Shown: positions 1 through 7,445 of the stretch, one piece after another
How positions within the stretch are numbered: the stretch's first letter is position 1
Layout: every line of letters begins with the position of its first letter
Source of the DNA: Microbacterium sp. 3J1
GTDB taxonomy: Bacteria > Actinomycetota > Actinomycetes > Actinomycetales > Microbacteriaceae
Length of the DNA stretch: 64,000 nt
NCBI RefSeq assembly: GCF_001049495.1
Contig: NZ_CDWI01000011.1
Coordinates: forward strand, 682,001 to 746,000
Direction of reading: 5' to 3'
Made by a program: the position numbers and the translations under genes
Notes under the pieces: model-generated
The model's database searches: none
What the model was told of the DNA's origin: nothing
What the model saw: only the letters and a program-made list of their open reading frames with translations

Positions 1-160
1 GAAGGTCGGCGGTCGCGAGAGTGATGCCGGACACGATCACCCCGTCGACGTCGCCGCGGACGTCGCGAGCGAATCGGGAGGCGAGTTCGGACAGCTCACG
101 CCGGGGTGGGTTCGCGGGGCGGAGCACGGGAGGCAGGCTCGGTTGTTGTTCAATCGACAT
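1..160 (-). CDS. Mur ligase, MurE-like, N-terminal fragment
   Basis: The 5' end of a minus-strand gene that runs off the left edge. The visible 53 residues start MSIEQQPSLPPVL and end with GVIVSGITLATADL. That pattern, a Pro-rich lead followed by 'V.GITL.TADL', resembles the first strand of the MurE/Mur ligase N-terminal substrate-binding domain, which adds the third stem-peptide residue to UDP-MurNAc-dipeptide in peptidoglycan synthesis. The ATP-binding and ligase motifs lie outside the window, so the call rests on the N-terminus only. The ATG is the only start in frame near a suitable position. Confidence 0.45.
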   Translation of the reverse strand, partial: MSIEQQPSLPPVLRPANPPRRELSELASRFARDVRGDVDGVIVSGITLATADL

Positions 161-200
161 GTCGCATCCATGTTCTCACGGCTCGCACGTCGGTCCCTGG

Positions 201-247
201 TGCGGCGCGTCTCCCGGCTGCGGAGAACGGCTGGGAGACGCGCCGCA
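201..247 (-). terminator. Hairpin downstream of ycnI
   Basis: A perfect 15-bp inverted repeat (arms 201-215 and 233-247, 17-base loop) lies 8 bases beyond the ycnI stop codon on the minus strand. There is no T-tract after it, so it may be a non-canonical terminator or an mRNA-stabilising 3' hairpin. Confidence 0.5.
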
Positions 248-255
248 GAAGGGTG

Positions 256-927
256 TCAGGCCTTGCGTCGGTATACGAGGACCGAGACGACGAGCGCAGC
301 GACCCCGGCGACGAGCCCGCTCGCGCCGAGAACGGTTCCGAGCGCGTCGGTCGCCGGTGCCTCGGCGTCCGACTCCTCACGTGTCGCCTCCGCCGTGGCT
401 CCGTGCTCGCCGTGCGACCCGTCGGCCGCGGCGGCGACCTCGACCACCGGCGCGGGGGCGTCGAGGCTGTGCGGGTCCTGGCCGTCCTCGGCGATCTCCG
501 TCCACTCGGTGCTCCCCTCGACGCACGTCTGGATCACCGGGAAGGCGAGGCTGTCGGGGGTGTCCTCGTCGAGGCCGACCGACATGCTGACGGCGCCGCG
601 GAGGTCGTTGGGAACGGGGGTGACTGCGGTGTATGTCACGGCGCTGACGAGGCCGTCGTCTCCGCGCTCGATGTCGATCGTCCAATCGCTGTCCGCAGTG
701 GGCGCGACAGACGCGAGCCCCTCCGGCATCGTGATCTTCAAGGAGGTGGTCGGCGACGTCTCGCAGCCGTGTGCGAACGAGAAGGTGAGGACGCCGTGGT
801 CGCCCGCGACGAGCTCGTCAGGGCTGACGCCGACGTGCGCGCTGGCCATGGCGGGGATGGCGAGGGCGAGGACTGCGCCTCCGATGAGTCCGGCGGCGAG
901 GGTGCGGGGCGTGGTGAGGGAACGCAT
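256..927 (-). CDS. ycnI: YcnI/DUF1775 copper-associated membrane-anchored protein
   Basis: 223-residue exported protein of the YcnI (DUF1775) family, which binds copper with a histidine at the extreme N-terminus of the mature protein. An N-terminal signal peptide ends 'AMASAHVGVSPDEL', so cleavage after the last Ala of 'ASA' would leave this His first, as in the family. A DUF1775 beta-sandwich follows to about residue 145. Then come an acidic, His-containing spacer ('DGSHGEHGAT') and a C-terminal transmembrane helix ending in YRRKA. A good ribosome site (AGGAG) precedes the ATG. The next upstream gene on the same strand, 89 bases away, encodes a His-rich membrane protein, and both may be read from the promoter at 1596. 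CopC/CopD genes, common partners, are not adjacent. Confidence 0.88.
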   Translation of the reverse strand: MRSLTTPRTLAAGLIGGAVLALAIPAMASAHVGVSPDELVAGDHGVLTFSFAHGCETSPTTSLKITMPEGLASVAPTADSDWTIDIERGDDGLVSAVTYTAVTPVPNDLRGAVSMSVGLDEDTPDSLAFPVIQTCVEGSTEWTEIAEDGQDPHSLDAPAPVVEVAAAADGSHGEHGATAEATREESDAEAPATDALGTVLGASGLVAGVAALVVSVLVYRRKA

Positions 928-1016
928 GGTGATACTCCTGAATGCTCGTGTGCGGGCGCGCGAGAAGGCGCGGAGGTCCGCGGGGTGGAAGATCCGCCGT
1001 GCAGGCGGTGAGTCGA

Positions 1017-1589
1017 TCAGACGAGCGAGGGAGGTCCTCTGCGGGATATCGACGAGGCGAGTCCCGCGGAGAGGGGGAGGAAGAGCGAGGAGATCAGAGA
1101 GGCGGGACGCGCATGGTCCGGGAGGTGAGTCGCGGAGACGCGGAGGAGCCGTGCGCGCACCCAGTCGGCGATCGCGCGCACCATCGACTCGCCGTGCCAG
1201 AGCAGCATGGTGGTGACGATCGCCGCGGCGATGTGGGCCGCGACCATGAGTGCGCCGGGCGCCGCCGATTGCGTGACAGGGCCGAAGGCGGCGAGATCGA
1301 CGTGATGGTGGTGGGTGTCGACGGCCCGGATGCCGGTGGGCGAACCCAGCATCTGGAACACGACGTGGAACGCCGCCTGGCTGACGAGCACGGTGAGCGC
1401 GACCCGCCGACGGGAGGCGCGGACGCCGATGAGCACCGCGGCCACGGGAACCAGAAGAGAGGCGACAGCGAGCACGAGGAGCGGATGCGGTGCCGCCCCG
1501 CCTGCGACCGTGTGCGACGCCGCCGCGAGGAGGGTGGCCACCGTCGACGCCGCTGCCGCACGCAGAAGTCGCAGCTGGCGGGAGGTCAC
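1017..1589 (-). CDS. His-rich multi-pass membrane protein next to ycnI
   Basis: 190-residue hypothetical membrane protein with about four hydrophobic helices: near residues 9-30, 37-57, 66-85 and 125-150. A run of four His ('DTHHHHVDL') sits in a loop after the third helix. Its position directly upstream of ycnI suggests a role in copper handling or delivery; this is inferred from neighbourhood and the His cluster, as I cannot name a family with confidence. The GTG start is exactly 6 bases downstream of a TAGGCT hexamer, which supports this start and a leaderless transcript. The C-terminus is Ser/Arg rich and probably cytoplasmic. Confidence 0.7.
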   Translation of the reverse strand: MTSRQLRLLRAAAASTVATLLAAASHTVAGGAAPHPLLVLAVASLLVPVAAVLIGVRASRRRVALTVLVSQAAFHVVFQMLGSPTGIRAVDTHHHHVDLAAFGPVTQSAAPGALMVAAHIAAAIVTTMLLWHGESMVRAIADWVRARLLRVSATHLPDHARPASLISSLFLPLSAGLASSISRRGPPSLV

Positions 1590-1595
1590 GCTCTC

Positions 1596-1601
1596 AGCCT
1601 A
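1596..1601 (-). promoter_or_regulatory. Leaderless -10 hexamer for the ycnI unit
   Basis: TAGGCT on the minus strand ends 6 bases before the GTG at 1589. It fits the TANNNT-N6-start layout repeated across this window. No convincing -35 is visible. Confidence 0.6.
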
Positions 1602-1658
1602 ATCGGTCGTCTCGGTGCCGCCCGTCGCGGGCCGGGCGGATTCCTAGCGGGAGGGCAG

Positions 1659-1664
1659 TACCGT
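1659..1664 (+). promoter_or_regulatory. Leaderless -10 hexamer for rseP
   Basis: TACCGT ends 6 bases before the rseP GTG start; same layout as the other leaderless promoters here. Confidence 0.5.
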
Positions 1665-1670
1665 AGGCAC

Positions 1671-2987
1671 GTGGAAATCCTGCTCTATCTGGCCGGCATC
1701 TTGTTCATGCTGATCGGCCTCGGCCTGTCGATCGGTCTGCACGAGATCGGCCACCTCGTGCCGGCGAAACTGTTCGGCGTGCGCGTGGGGCAGTACATGA
1801 TCGGCTTCGGGCCACGCCTCTGGTCGAAGCGGATCGGTGAGACCGAGTACGGCGTCAAGCTGCTGCCCCTGGGCGGGTTCATCTCCATGTCCGGCATGTA
1901 TCCGGCATCCCGCAACGCCGGTCCGGCGCGGGGGATCTTCCGCGCCCTCGTCCAGGACGCGCGTTCCGCCAACGACGAGACGATCGCAGAGGGCGCCGAG
2001 GACCGGGTGTTCTACCGTCTTGCGGTCTGGAAGCGGGTGGTGGTCATGCTCGGCGGGCCGTTCATGAACCTCATCCTCGCCGTCGTGATCTTCACGGTGC
2101 TGGTGTCGGGGATCGGCGTGCAGCAGGGATCCACGACGATCGCCTCCGTGAACGAGTGCGTCGTCCCCGCCGATTCGACGGCCACCGAGTGCTCGCCGGG
2201 CGACCCCGCGACGCCCGCCGCCGAGGCCGGGATCGAGCCGGAGGACGTGCTGGTCTCGATCGATGGGGCCCCGGTGTCGACGTTCGCGGAGGCGACTTCG
2301 ATCGTGCAGGCGTCGCCAGGCACGGCGCTCGATGTGGTCGTGCTGCGCGACGGTGCCGAGAAGAGCCTCATGGTGACGCCTATCGCGGCCGAGCGGACGA
2401 TCACGGACGCCAGCGGACAGCCGGTGCTCGACGCCGACGGCGAGCAGGTCGTGAAGACCGTCGGGTACGTCGGCATGGCGGCGCAGATGGCCTTCATCCC
2501 GCAGCCTCTGAGTGCGGGGCCGCAGATGACCGCCGAGAGCGTCGGTCGCGTCGCCTCCCTGATCGTCACCCTTCCCGTGCGACTCTGGGACGTCGGGGTC
2601 TCTCTCGTGACCGGCGGCGAGCGTGATCCGAACGGCCCGTTGAGCGTGGTCGGCGTGGGGCGCCTGGCAGGCGAGGTCGCGGCCACCGACGCACCCGTCC
2701 TCAACCGCTTCTCGGTGCTCCTCGGTCTCCTCGGATCACTGAACGTCGCCCTCTTCGTGTTCAACCTGATCCCGTTGCTGCCGCTCGACGGCGGTCACGT
2801 GGTGGTCGCTCTGTGGGACGGCATCCGTCGAGCATGGGCGAAGGCGTTCCGCCGCCCGCCGCCGGCGCCCGTCGATGCGACGCGTCTCGTTCCGCTCACG
2901 GTCGTCGTGGCGACGCTGCTGATCGCGATGGGCGCTCTGCTGCTCGTCGCCGACCTGTTCAACCCGGTGAAGCTGCTGGGCGGCTGA
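1671..2987 (+). CDS. rseP: Site-2 intramembrane metalloprotease RseP/Rip1
   Basis: 438-residue M50 zinc protease of the inner membrane that cuts transmembrane anti-sigma factors and similar substrates. The catalytic HEIGH motif is at residues 24-28 in the first helix. A PDZ domain follows the second membrane segment (about residues 180-290), and the third zinc ligand lies in 'LIPLLPLDGGHV' near the C-terminus. Length matches actinobacterial Rip1. The GTG at 1671 is chosen because the protein then starts right at the first helix (VEILLYLAG) and a -10 hexamer ends 6 bases before it; longer upstream frames have no family resemblance. In many actinobacteria it sits in a dxr-rseP-ispG cluster. Here ispG follows after an opposite-strand gene and dxr is not visible. 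Confidence 0.93.
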   Translation: MEILLYLAGILFMLIGLGLSIGLHEIGHLVPAKLFGVRVGQYMIGFGPRLWSKRIGETEYGVKLLPLGGFISMSGMYPASRNAGPARGIFRALVQDARSANDETIAEGAEDRVFYRLAVWKRVVVMLGGPFMNLILAVVIFTVLVSGIGVQQGSTTIASVNECVVPADSTATECSPGDPATPAAEAGIEPEDVLVSIDGAPVSTFAEATSIVQASPGTALDVVVLRDGAEKSLMVTPIAAERTITDASGQPVLDADGEQVVKTVGYVGMAAQMAFIPQPLSAGPQMTAESVGRVASLIVTLPVRLWDVGVSLVTGGERDPNGPLSVVGVGRLAGEVAATDAPVLNRFSVLLGLLGSLNVALFVFNLIPLLPLDGGHVVVALWDGIRRAWAKAFRRPPPAPVDATRLVPLTVVVATLLIAMGALLLVADLFNPVKLLGG

Positions 2988-2992
2988 CCGGG

Positions 2993-4876
2993 TCAGGCCA
3001 GGGCGTGTTCGACGAGACGCTCCAGGGTGCGGATGCCGTCGCGCGACAGGATCGACTCGAGGTGGCCCTGCACGGACGCGAAGTGCTCACCGCGAAGCGC
3101 GTACACGTCTCCGCTGGAGGGGTCGGCCGACACCTGCGCTCCGCCGGCCTCGATCGCGCCGGGGGAGACCCGGGCGGTGAAGGTGTTGTAGAACCCGATC
3201 GAGGGGTCCTCGCCGAACACGGGCACCGACTTCTGAAGGCCCTGATGCGGTGACGCGAGCGGCGTCAGGTCGATGCCGAGACGGTGCGCGAGGATCTGGT
3301 GGCTGAGGCAGACCGCGAGAAGCGGGGCATCGGCCTCGAGGCGGCGCGTGACGATGTCTCTCATGCGCGCGATGCGCGGACTGCTCGTGTCGCGCGGATC
3401 GCCGGGGCCGGGGCCCGCGACCACGAGGTCCGCCGCGTCGACGGCCGCCTCCTCGACGTCGCTCCAGGCGCTGATCGTCACGTCGAGACCGAGGTGGCGC
3501 AGCTGATGGGCGAGCATCGTCGTGAAGCGGTCCTCCGCATCCACGACGAGCGCGGAACGTCCCGCGAACGGCCCGACCGCGTCCTCGCCCTGCGGGTTGA
3601 GCCAGAACTCGGCGAGTCGTGCATTGCGCGAGGACAGCAGGGCGGAGACGTCCGGGTCCTCCGCGAGCGAGAGAGGCCGTCCGGGTGCGTCGGGGTCCGA
3701 GCGCGTGACTGCGGCGCCGTCACGCGGGATGGCGCCGATCGCCCCGAGCACGCCTGCGGCCTTGCCGTGGGTCTCCGAGACCTCGCCGAGAGGATCGGAG
3801 TGGCGGACGAGGGTCGCTCCCACCGGGACGTTCAGGCGACCGTCGCGGAGGTAGACGGTGCGGATGAGGATGGGCGCGTCGAGGTCGTGCCCTCCGTCGC
3901 CGTCCGGCGTGAACAGCGCGGCCACGCCGGAGTAGTAGCCGCGGGGCTTCTGCTCGTGCCGGCGGATCACGGCGCAGGCGTTCTGCATGGGGGAGCCGGT
4001 CACGGTCGGCGCGAACATGGTCTCGCGCAGGATGTCGCGCGGGTCGAGACGGCTGCGTCCGCGGAGCATGTACTCCGTGTGGGTCAGCCGCGACATCTCC
4101 TTGAGGTGCGGGCCGGTGATGCGCCCGCCGTCGGAGCACACGGCGCTCATCATCTTGAGCTCCTCGTCGACGACCATGAACAGCTCTTCGGTCTCTTTGG
4201 TCGAGGAGAGGAAGTCGACCAGGGTCTCCTTCGTCGCCCCTCCGACCGGGTGACGGAAGGTGCCCGAGATCGGATTCATCGTGACGACGCCGCCCCTCGC
4301 GACCACGTGCGCCTCGGGACTCGCGCCCACGGCGATGTGACCCGGGGTCACGACGGCGAACGTCCAATATGCACCGCGCTCGTGCGTCAGCAGCGCCCGG
4401 AACCAGGTGAGCGCCGCGGTGCGGTCGTCGACGTCGATCTCCGCGGTGTAGTCCCGTCGGATGACGAAGTTCGCGCCCTCTCCTCGTCCGATCTCGTCGG
4501 AGATCACCGTCTCGACGATGGCGGCGTAGTCGTCGTCCGTGATGTCGAAGCCGCCGCCGCGCAGTGGCACGGCGGTGCTCGGCAGGCTGTCGAGCAGATC
4601 CCGGGTCGGCGCGTGGATGTGCTCGTCCACCACGATGCAGCGCAGCGGTGCCCCGTCGTCCTGCGCGACGAATCCGCGCTCCCGCACCTGGCGATACGGG
4701 ACCATGGCGAAGACCTCGCGCGGCGCACCGTCGATGCTCAGCGGAATGTCCGCGAGCAGGTCGACGTCGACGACGTCGCCGGTGAGCAGCTCGACGGTAT
4801 CGGTGCCGTCGCGGGCGATGAGCACGAACGACGCCGTGGGATCTGCGGTGAGCTCGGCGAGGCGGGTGAGGGTCAT
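2993..4876 (-). CDS. trpEG: Fused anthranilate synthase (TrpE-TrpG type)
   Basis: 627-residue fusion of a chorismate-binding synthase (about 1-430) and a class I glutamine amidotransferase (about 445-627). It converts chorismate and glutamine to anthranilate, the first committed step to tryptophan. The synthase half carries 'PISGTFRHP' and 'TVTGSPMQNACAVIRRHE'. The amidotransferase half carries the oxyanion-loop GPGPGDP, nucleophile Cys523 in 'AVCLSHQ', and His605/Glu607 in 'GHLES', a variant of the usual HPES. The ATG at 4876 has a clear AGGAG site; the longer reading frame upstream runs through the leader and attenuator and is not part of the protein. The architecture also resembles PhzE of phenazine synthesis, but the Trp leader peptide and attenuator directly upstream argue for tryptophan supply. 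Confidence 0.85.
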   Translation of the reverse strand: MTLTRLAELTADPTASFVLIARDGTDTVELLTGDVVDVDLLADIPLSIDGAPREVFAMVPYRQVRERGFVAQDDGAPLRCIVVDEHIHAPTRDLLDSLPSTAVPLRGGGFDITDDDYAAIVETVISDEIGRGEGANFVIRRDYTAEIDVDDRTAALTWFRALLTHERGAYWTFAVVTPGHIAVGASPEAHVVARGGVVTMNPISGTFRHPVGGATKETLVDFLSSTKETEELFMVVDEELKMMSAVCSDGGRITGPHLKEMSRLTHTEYMLRGRSRLDPRDILRETMFAPTVTGSPMQNACAVIRRHEQKPRGYYSGVAALFTPDGDGGHDLDAPILIRTVYLRDGRLNVPVGATLVRHSDPLGEVSETHGKAAGVLGAIGAIPRDGAAVTRSDPDAPGRPLSLAEDPDVSALLSSRNARLAEFWLNPQGEDAVGPFAGRSALVVDAEDRFTTMLAHQLRHLGLDVTISAWSDVEEAAVDAADLVVAGPGPGDPRDTSSPRIARMRDIVTRRLEADAPLLAVCLSHQILAHRLGIDLTPLASPHQGLQKSVPVFGEDPSIGFYNTFTARVSPGAIEAGGAQVSADPSSGDVYALRGEHFASVQGHLESILSRDGIRTLERLVEHALA

Positions 4877-4910
4877 CGGGGTCTCCTGTGCGTGGCTCCG
4901 GCTCGGCTCA

Positions 4911-4963
4911 ACGAAAAGACCGCCCCGGAGGCGGTCTGGATTCGTGGGAACGCGAACACACCG
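4911..4963 (-). promoter_or_regulatory. trp transcription attenuator
   Basis: Between the leader peptide and trpEG, the minus strand has a GC stem (GACCGCC with GGCGGTC, plus-strand 4917-4936) followed by TTTTCG, a classic intrinsic terminator. Its left arm can pair instead with AGGCGGT just after the leader stop codon. The leader region has its own CCGCC/GGCGG pair over the Trp codons. These 1:2, 2:3 and 3:4 pairings form a standard ribosome-stalling attenuator: scarce Trp-tRNA stalls the ribosome, frees region 2 and blocks the terminator. Confidence 0.85.
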
Positions 4964-4964
4964 C

Positions 4965-5000
4965 CTAGGAGGCGGGCCACCAGGTGAGGTTCGCGAGCAT
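4965..5000 (-). CDS. trpL: Trp operon leader peptide (MLANLTWWPAS)
   Basis: An 11-codon open frame on the minus strand encodes MLANLTWWPAS with two adjacent Trp codons (TGGTGG) near its end. It lies about 90 bases upstream of trpEG and is followed at once by the competing hairpins of an attenuator. Tandem Trp codons in so short a peptide, at this spot, are the diagnostic sign of ribosome-mediated attenuation. It has no function as a protein; its translation rate is the signal. A similar arrangement is known from Streptomyces trp genes. Confidence 0.87.
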   Translation of the reverse strand: MLANLTWWPAS

Positions 5001-5084
5001 GGGGTGAAAACTATCACACCGGCGTCCCGGAGAAACGGCGGGTGACGCGGGGGCGACATCCAGCCCCCGCGCATCCTGGCGGCG

Positions 5085-5090
5085 TAGGCT
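5085..5090 (+). promoter_or_regulatory. Leaderless -10 hexamer for ispG
   Basis: TAGGCT ends 7 bases before the ispG GTG, matching the leaderless layout and supporting that start. Confidence 0.6.
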
Positions 5091-5097
5091 GGGGGAT

Positions 5098-6249
5098 GTG
5101 CCAGCAGTGAATATCGGGATGCCGAAGATCCCCGAAGTCCTCGCCCCTCGCCGCAAGTCTCGTCAGATCAGAGTGGGCAAGGTTCTCGTCGGCGGTGATG
5201 CGCCGGTCAGCGTGCAGTCCATGACGACGACGAAGACCACCGACATCAACGGCACCCTGCAGCAGATCGCTGAGCTCACCGCATCCGGGTGCGAGATCGT
5301 ACGCGTCGCCGTTCCCTCGCAGGACGACGCCGACGTGCTGCACATCATCGCGAAGAAGAGCCAGATCCCGGTCATCGCCGACATCCACTTCCAGCCGAAG
5401 TACGTCTTCCAGGCGATCGACGCCGGGTGCGCGGCGGTCCGCGTGAACCCCGGCAACATCCGCAAGTTCGACGACCAGGTCGGCGAGATCGCGAAGGCCG
5501 CGAAGGATGCCGGGGTCTCCCTCCGCATCGGAGTGAACGCGGGCTCCCTCGACCGACGTCTGCTCGAGAAGTACGGCAAGGCGACGCCCGAGGCGCTCGT
5601 GGAGAGCGCCGTGTGGGAGGCCTCGCTCTTCGAGGAGCACGACTTCCATGACTTCAAGATCTCGGTGAAGCACAACGACCCGATCGTGATGGTCAAGGCG
5701 TACCGCCAGCTGGCGGCGCGCGGAGACTGGCCGCTGCACCTCGGAGTGACCGAGGCCGGTCCTGCCTTCCAGGGCACGATCAAGAGCGCCACGGCGTTCG
5801 GCATCCTCCTCGGCGAGGGGATCGGCGACACCATCCGCGTGTCGCTGTCCGCCCCGCCGGCCGAGGAGGTCAAGGTGGGCCACCAGATCCTGCAGTCGCT
5901 GAACCTCCGGGAGCGCAAGCTCGAGATCGTCTCGTGCCCGTCGTGCGGTCGCGCCCAGGTCGACGTCTACACCCTCGCGGAGGACGTCACCGAAGGGCTC
6001 AAGGACATGACCGTGCCGCTCCGCGTGGCCGTCATGGGCTGTGTCGTGAACGGGCCCGGCGAGGCGCGAGAGGCCGACCTCGGCGTCGCCTCCGGCAACG
6101 GCAAGGGGCAGATCTTCGTCAAGGGCGAGGTGATCAAGACCGTCCCCGAGGCGGACATCGTCGCCACCCTGATCGAGGAGGCCAACCGGATCGCCGCCGA
6201 CATGGGTCCGGAAGCCCCCCTCGGCACCGCGCAGGTCGTCACGGTCTGA
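5098..6249 (+). CDS. ispG: 4-hydroxy-3-methylbut-2-enyl diphosphate synthase
   Basis: 383-residue Fe-S enzyme IspG (GcpE) of the MEP isoprenoid pathway. It converts methylerythritol cyclodiphosphate to HMBPP in the cytosol. The TIM-barrel half begins around '[17 protein letters not shown]', with '[10 protein letters not shown]' in the barrel. The C-terminal half carries the [4Fe-4S] ligands in 'SCPSCGR' and '[11 protein letters not shown]'. Length is typical of the bacterial two-domain form. The GTG at 5098 is chosen from the -10 hexamer 7 bases upstream; an internal ATG (MPKIPEV) is a possible alternative. It would normally sit next to rseP; here an opposite-strand trp gene separates them. 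Confidence 0.95.
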   Translation: MPAVNIGMPKIPEVLAPRRKSRQIRVGKVLVGGDAPVSVQSMTTTKTTDINGTLQQIAELTASGCEIVRVAVPSQDDADVLHIIAKKSQIPVIADIHFQPKYVFQAIDAGCAAVRVNPGNIRKFDDQVGEIAKAAKDAGVSLRIGVNAGSLDRRLLEKYGKATPEALVESAVWEASLFEEHDFHDFKISVKHNDPIVMVKAYRQLAARGDWPLHLGVTEAGPAFQGTIKSATAFGILLGEGIGDTIRVSLSAPPAEEVKVGHQILQSLNLRERKLEIVSCPSCGRAQVDVYTLAEDVTEGLKDMTVPLRVAVMGCVVNGPGEAREADLGVASGNGKGQIFVKGEVIKTVPEADIVATLIEEANRIAADMGPEAPLGTAQVVTV

Positions 6250-6255
6250 GCTACT

Positions 6256-6275
6256 GCGGCGCGCCACCGCGCCGC
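6256..6275 (+). terminator. Hairpin after ispG
   Basis: Perfect 8-bp GC stem (6256-6263 with 6268-6275, loop CCAC) starting 7 bases after the ispG stop. No T-run follows, so termination strength is uncertain. Confidence 0.45.
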
Positions 6276-6417
6276 GTATCCGATCGCGCGGTCGTTGCGC
6301 TTCTGTGACGAATGGACGACTCGCTCCTGGACGAGCGGCTCCTCGACGCGATCCTCACCGCGACCGAAGGATGACAGGCTGATCTGACCGGCATCCGCCA
6401 TGTGCCACAGTGGAGGC

Positions 6418-7296
6418 ATGCTCGTATCGACTTCCGCCACCACCGTCACATTCGCCTCGGGGGCCGGTTCCGGCTCCAGCACGGTGCAGCGGGTCGACGT
6501 CACTCCGAGCGGCGGGACCGTCGTGGTCGTCGAGTCCACACCGTTCCACCCCGTGGATCACACCTGGCCCGATCAGCCGGGCGACAGTGGCCAGATCGCG
6601 GCCGACGGGGTGTCCGTGCGGGTCACGGAGGCCGTGATGGCCGCGGTGTCGGACGAGGGTGTGTTCGCCGTCGGAGCGGACATCCCGGTGAAGCGCGGAG
6701 CCGAGGGCTGGACCTGGCTCGTCGGGCACCCGCTCGACGGTGATGCACCCGCATGGCTCGCCGAGGGAGCGCGCGTGGACCTGTCGGTGGACGTTCCCCG
6801 GCGAGCGGGCCTCAGCCGCGGCCACACCGCCTGCCACCTCGCATCACTGGCTCTCGATCTCGCACTCGCCGACCTCTGGCGCAAAGACCCGGGTGCCGAC
6901 GCTCTGGGCGCCCCGAACTTCGAGGCCAGGGCCAACCAGTCGAGCCGCATCCATGAGGACGGCTCGGTCGACGACTACCGGCTCGGCAAGAGTCTGCGGC
7001 GAGCGGGATTCGACACCGAGACCTTCGCGGCGACGCTCGCGGACCGCGAGGTGGCGATCAATGCGCGACTGGCGGAGTGGGTCGGGTCCGGTGCGCCGAG
7101 TCGTGTCGTCCCGGAGGGGCCGACCATCGTCGATCGGCGCAGCTGGCACTGCGAGCTTCCTGAGGGCACGGCGGAGATCCTCTGCGGCGGCACACATGTC
7201 GCATCCCTCGCCGAGTTCGTGTCGATCTCGGTCTCACTCGACCTGACCGATCCGCAGCTGCTGGTGATGACCACGACCGCCGTCCCGGCGGCCTGA
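6418..7296 (+). CDS. AlaX-like tRNA-editing domain protein
   Basis: 292-residue free-standing homologue of the AlaRS/ThrRS second additional domain. Such proteins hydrolyse mischarged aminoacyl-tRNA, most often Ser- or Gly-tRNA(Ala). Zinc-site motifs are both present: 'RGHTACHL' (HxxxH, near residue 140) and 'LCGGTHVASL' (CxxxH, near residue 260). The N-terminal beta domain carries 'ESTPFHPVDHTWPDQPGD', close to the family's 'T.FHP..GGQP.D' pattern but with the usual GGQ replaced. Length is that of the longer AlaX forms. The ATG at 6418 has GGAG 5 bases upstream. The protein could alternatively act on another substrate; editing specificity cannot be read from sequence. Confidence 0.8.
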   Translation: MLVSTSATTVTFASGAGSGSSTVQRVDVTPSGGTVVVVESTPFHPVDHTWPDQPGDSGQIAADGVSVRVTEAVMAAVSDEGVFAVGADIPVKRGAEGWTWLVGHPLDGDAPAWLAEGARVDLSVDVPRRAGLSRGHTACHLASLALDLALADLWRKDPGADALGAPNFEARANQSSRIHEDGSVDDYRLGKSLRRAGFDTETFAATLADREVAINARLAEWVGSGAPSRVVPEGPTIVDRRSWHCELPEGTAEILCGGTHVASLAEFVSISVSLDLTDPQLLVMTTTAVPAA

Positions 7297-7445
7297 CGCC
7301 CTCTCAGCGCAGGCGCGGTGCGTCGACGCCTCGCTCGTCTTGTCTTCGGGTTCGAAGAGCCGGTCTCCGATGGGCAGCAGATCGATGTCGCTCGCGGTGA
7401 CGAATCGTTCGGCGACGGCGAGGTGATCCGCGCCGACAGCGTATG
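7297..7445. other. Intergenic gap with possible coding remnant
   Basis: 149 bases between two convergent genes. I see no terminator hairpin. One minus-strand frame (7443 downward) stays open with GC-rich third positions and reads protein-like (for example 'SDIDLLPIGDRLFEPEDK'), without a plausible start. It may be the tail of a lost gene or chance in GC-rich DNA. Confidence 0.3.

Noticed and set aside
942..1670. N-terminal extension of rseP from 942
   Set aside because: It is the antisense of the His-rich membrane gene; family homology and the -10 hexamer place the start at 1671.
2993..4876. PhzE-type phenazine synthesis gene
   Set aside because: Domain order fits, but no phenazine genes are near and the Trp attenuator points to tryptophan synthesis.
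4965..5074. N-terminal extension of trpEG to 5074
   Set aside because: The extension reads through the attenuator and leader peptide; the ATG at 4876 has a good ribosome site and starts the homologous region.
6312..6374. 20-codon frame MDDSLLDERLLDAILTATEG between ispG and the AlaX gene
   Set aside because: It has no ribosome site, promoter or known relative, and such tiny frames are expected by chance in GC-rich gaps.
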